From assembly GCF_024355225.1 (NCBI RefSeq), contig NZ_VCNH01000008.1, forward strand, positions 186,001 through 250,000: DNA of 64,000 bases. Direction: 5' to 3'. Position 1 is the stretch's first letter, and each line of letters begins with the position of its first letter. Position numbers and translations under genes: made by a program. The notes under the pieces are model-generated. The model did no database searches. It was not told the origin of the DNA and worked only from the letters and a program-made list of their open reading frames with translations. Shown here piece by piece: positions 63,164 to 64,000 of the stretch. The stretch comes from Roseovarius sp. M141. Its GTDB lineage: Bacteria; Pseudomonadota; Alphaproteobacteria; Rhodobacterales; Rhodobacteraceae.

Positions 63164-64000
63164 ATGTCCCTGCCGTTCCGACCGTTACTGACTGCCCTGC
63201 GTGCCAGCCTGCGCGAGATGCAGACTGGCCCTGCGATCCTTGCGTTCCTGCCTGCGCTGGTGCTGTGCGGCTTCTGGCTCGGCGGCGAAGATATGCTGAT
63301 CATGATCGCGCTCGGCTTTCCCATATGCCTCGCCTTTTCAGGCGTATTTTGGCCCACATTATTCAGTCCCCGTCGGTCGCCCGCCTCGGAACCGGGCGAA
63401 GAAGGATTCGATCAGGCGATCAACGCGGCGGTCCGCAATGCGGTGGAAACGTCGCGCCGAACGGGCTGCATCTTGCTGGAACTGGACGAGTACGACGCCT
63501 TGCTGGGCAGGTTCGGCGACGGCACGTGCGATGCAATGATGACGCAACTGACAGACCGCCTGCGTTCGGCCCTGCGCAGCCGCGATGCGGTCTTTCGGGT
63601 AGAGCAGAATATCTTTGCCATCTGCGTGGCACCGGTGCGGCAACTGGACCTCGGCGACATGCTGCACATGGCCGGTCGCCTGCAATCCACGCTGGAGGAC
63701 CCCATCGCCATCGACGGCGCGACCGCCTATGTCACCGCCTCTGTCGGCCTTGCCATCGACACCGGGCTCAAAGATGCCAGCACGCAGGACCGGACCGGAC
63801 CGGCCCTGCTGAACGCGACCATCATTGCCCTGGCCGAGGCACGCCGCCACGGGCCATCGGCCACCCGCGCTTACAGTCGCGACATGACGCGACCATCGAC
63901 CACCTGCGATGCCGATCTGATACGCGAAGCCGCTGAGGCGCTGGAAAACGGCCAGATTCAGCCGTGGTATCAGCCGCAAATCTCGACGGATACAGGCCGC
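63164..64000 (+). CDS. Degenerate-GGDEF / EAL domain signalling protein, 5' part
   Basis: The frame is open from ATG 63164 to the window end (279 codons). Two membrane helices (ILAFLPALVLCGFWLGG; MIALGFPICLAFSGVFW) are followed by a GGDEF-fold domain (GCILLELDEYDALLGRFGDG, LTDRLRSALRSRDAVFRVEQ). The active-site loop reads VEQNIFAI where GGDEF should be, so cyclase activity is unlikely. The last residues, QIQPWYQPQISTDTG, open an EAL domain (YQPQ). It is probably a c-di-GMP phosphodiesterase or receptor; the EAL catalytic residues lie beyond the window. Confidence 0.85.
   Translation, partial: MSLPFRPLLTALRASLREMQTGPAILAFLPALVLCGFWLGGEDMLIMIALGFPICLAFSGVFWPTLFSPRRSPASEPGEEGFDQAINAAVRNAVETSRRTGCILLELDEYDALLGRFGDGTCDAMMTQLTDRLRSALRSRDAVFRVEQNIFAICVAPVRQLDLGDMLHMAGRLQSTLEDPIAIDGATAYVTASVGLAIDTGLKDASTQDRTGPALLNATIIALAEARRHGPSATRAYSRDMTRPSTTCDADLIREAAEALENGQIQPWYQPQISTDTGR

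Overview
This window looks like the chromosome of a marine alphaproteobacterium of the Rhodobacterales (Roseobacter group). The evidence is high-GC codon use, roseobacter-type gene content (the DMSP demethylase DmdA with DmdB and a methanethiol oxidase, the cytochrome bc1 operon petABC, FtsY next to an EamA exporter and YciB, FolE2, a SAM-II riboswitch before metZ) and GTG/TTG starts with good ribosome binding sites. No species can be named from the sequence alone.

Layout. 1-15.4 kb is mostly core: the end of an ECF sigma factor gene with its ChrR-type zinc anti-sigma factor, a small secreted protein beside a decayed alkB, ftsY, an exporter, yciB, metZ under a SAM-II riboswitch, folE2, ahcY, msrA and radC. 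15.5-19.0 kb holds an accessory trio (glycosyltransferase, flavoprotein, methyltransferase) ending near tRNA-Arg(CCT). 19.9-29.1 kb is again core-like: a LacI regulator, petABC, a beta-barrel protein, a GST, a dapF-mtaB-paiB operon and tRNA-Lys. 29.1-30.6 kb is a graveyard of transposase remnants. It leads into a three-gene operon (30.6-36.0 kb) of large secreted proteins. Two of these share an N-terminal domain I do not recognise, and the third looks like the N-terminal barrel plus helical repeats of large lipid-transfer proteins (vitellogenin type). 36.7-38.6 kb carries a double-CDGSH iron-sulfur protein, a small lipocalin-like protein and a methyltransferase.

38.8-45.8 kb is a sulfur-catabolic cluster: DUF2182, DUF1326, dmdB, dmdA, mtoX and a ferredoxin all read leftward, away from a divergent FadR/GntR-type regulator. 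A perfect palindrome (TGTCAGAC-N8-GTCTGACA) sits at the divergent promoter. A gamma-glutamyltransferase gene follows. 47.8-56.8 kb is a scrambled mobile region next to tRNA-Arg(ACG). It holds an intact integrase, a broken integrase, a mobilisation-protein fragment, two IS3 elements, an IS630 split by an IS5-like element with a 7-bp target duplication, and another IS5 remnant.

Within this IS graveyard there are three copies of a 39-41 bp hairpin element. The outer flanks are conserved, the stem sequences differ but stay self-complementary, and each copy sits inside a transposase reading frame. A second, larger repeat of about 75 bp occurs twice in inverted orientation, at 30.4 and 46.0 kb. The window closes with core genes: a sensor kinase operon, rpmH-rnpA-yidD, sodC, ttcA, and the start of a degenerate-GGDEF/EAL protein that runs off the end.
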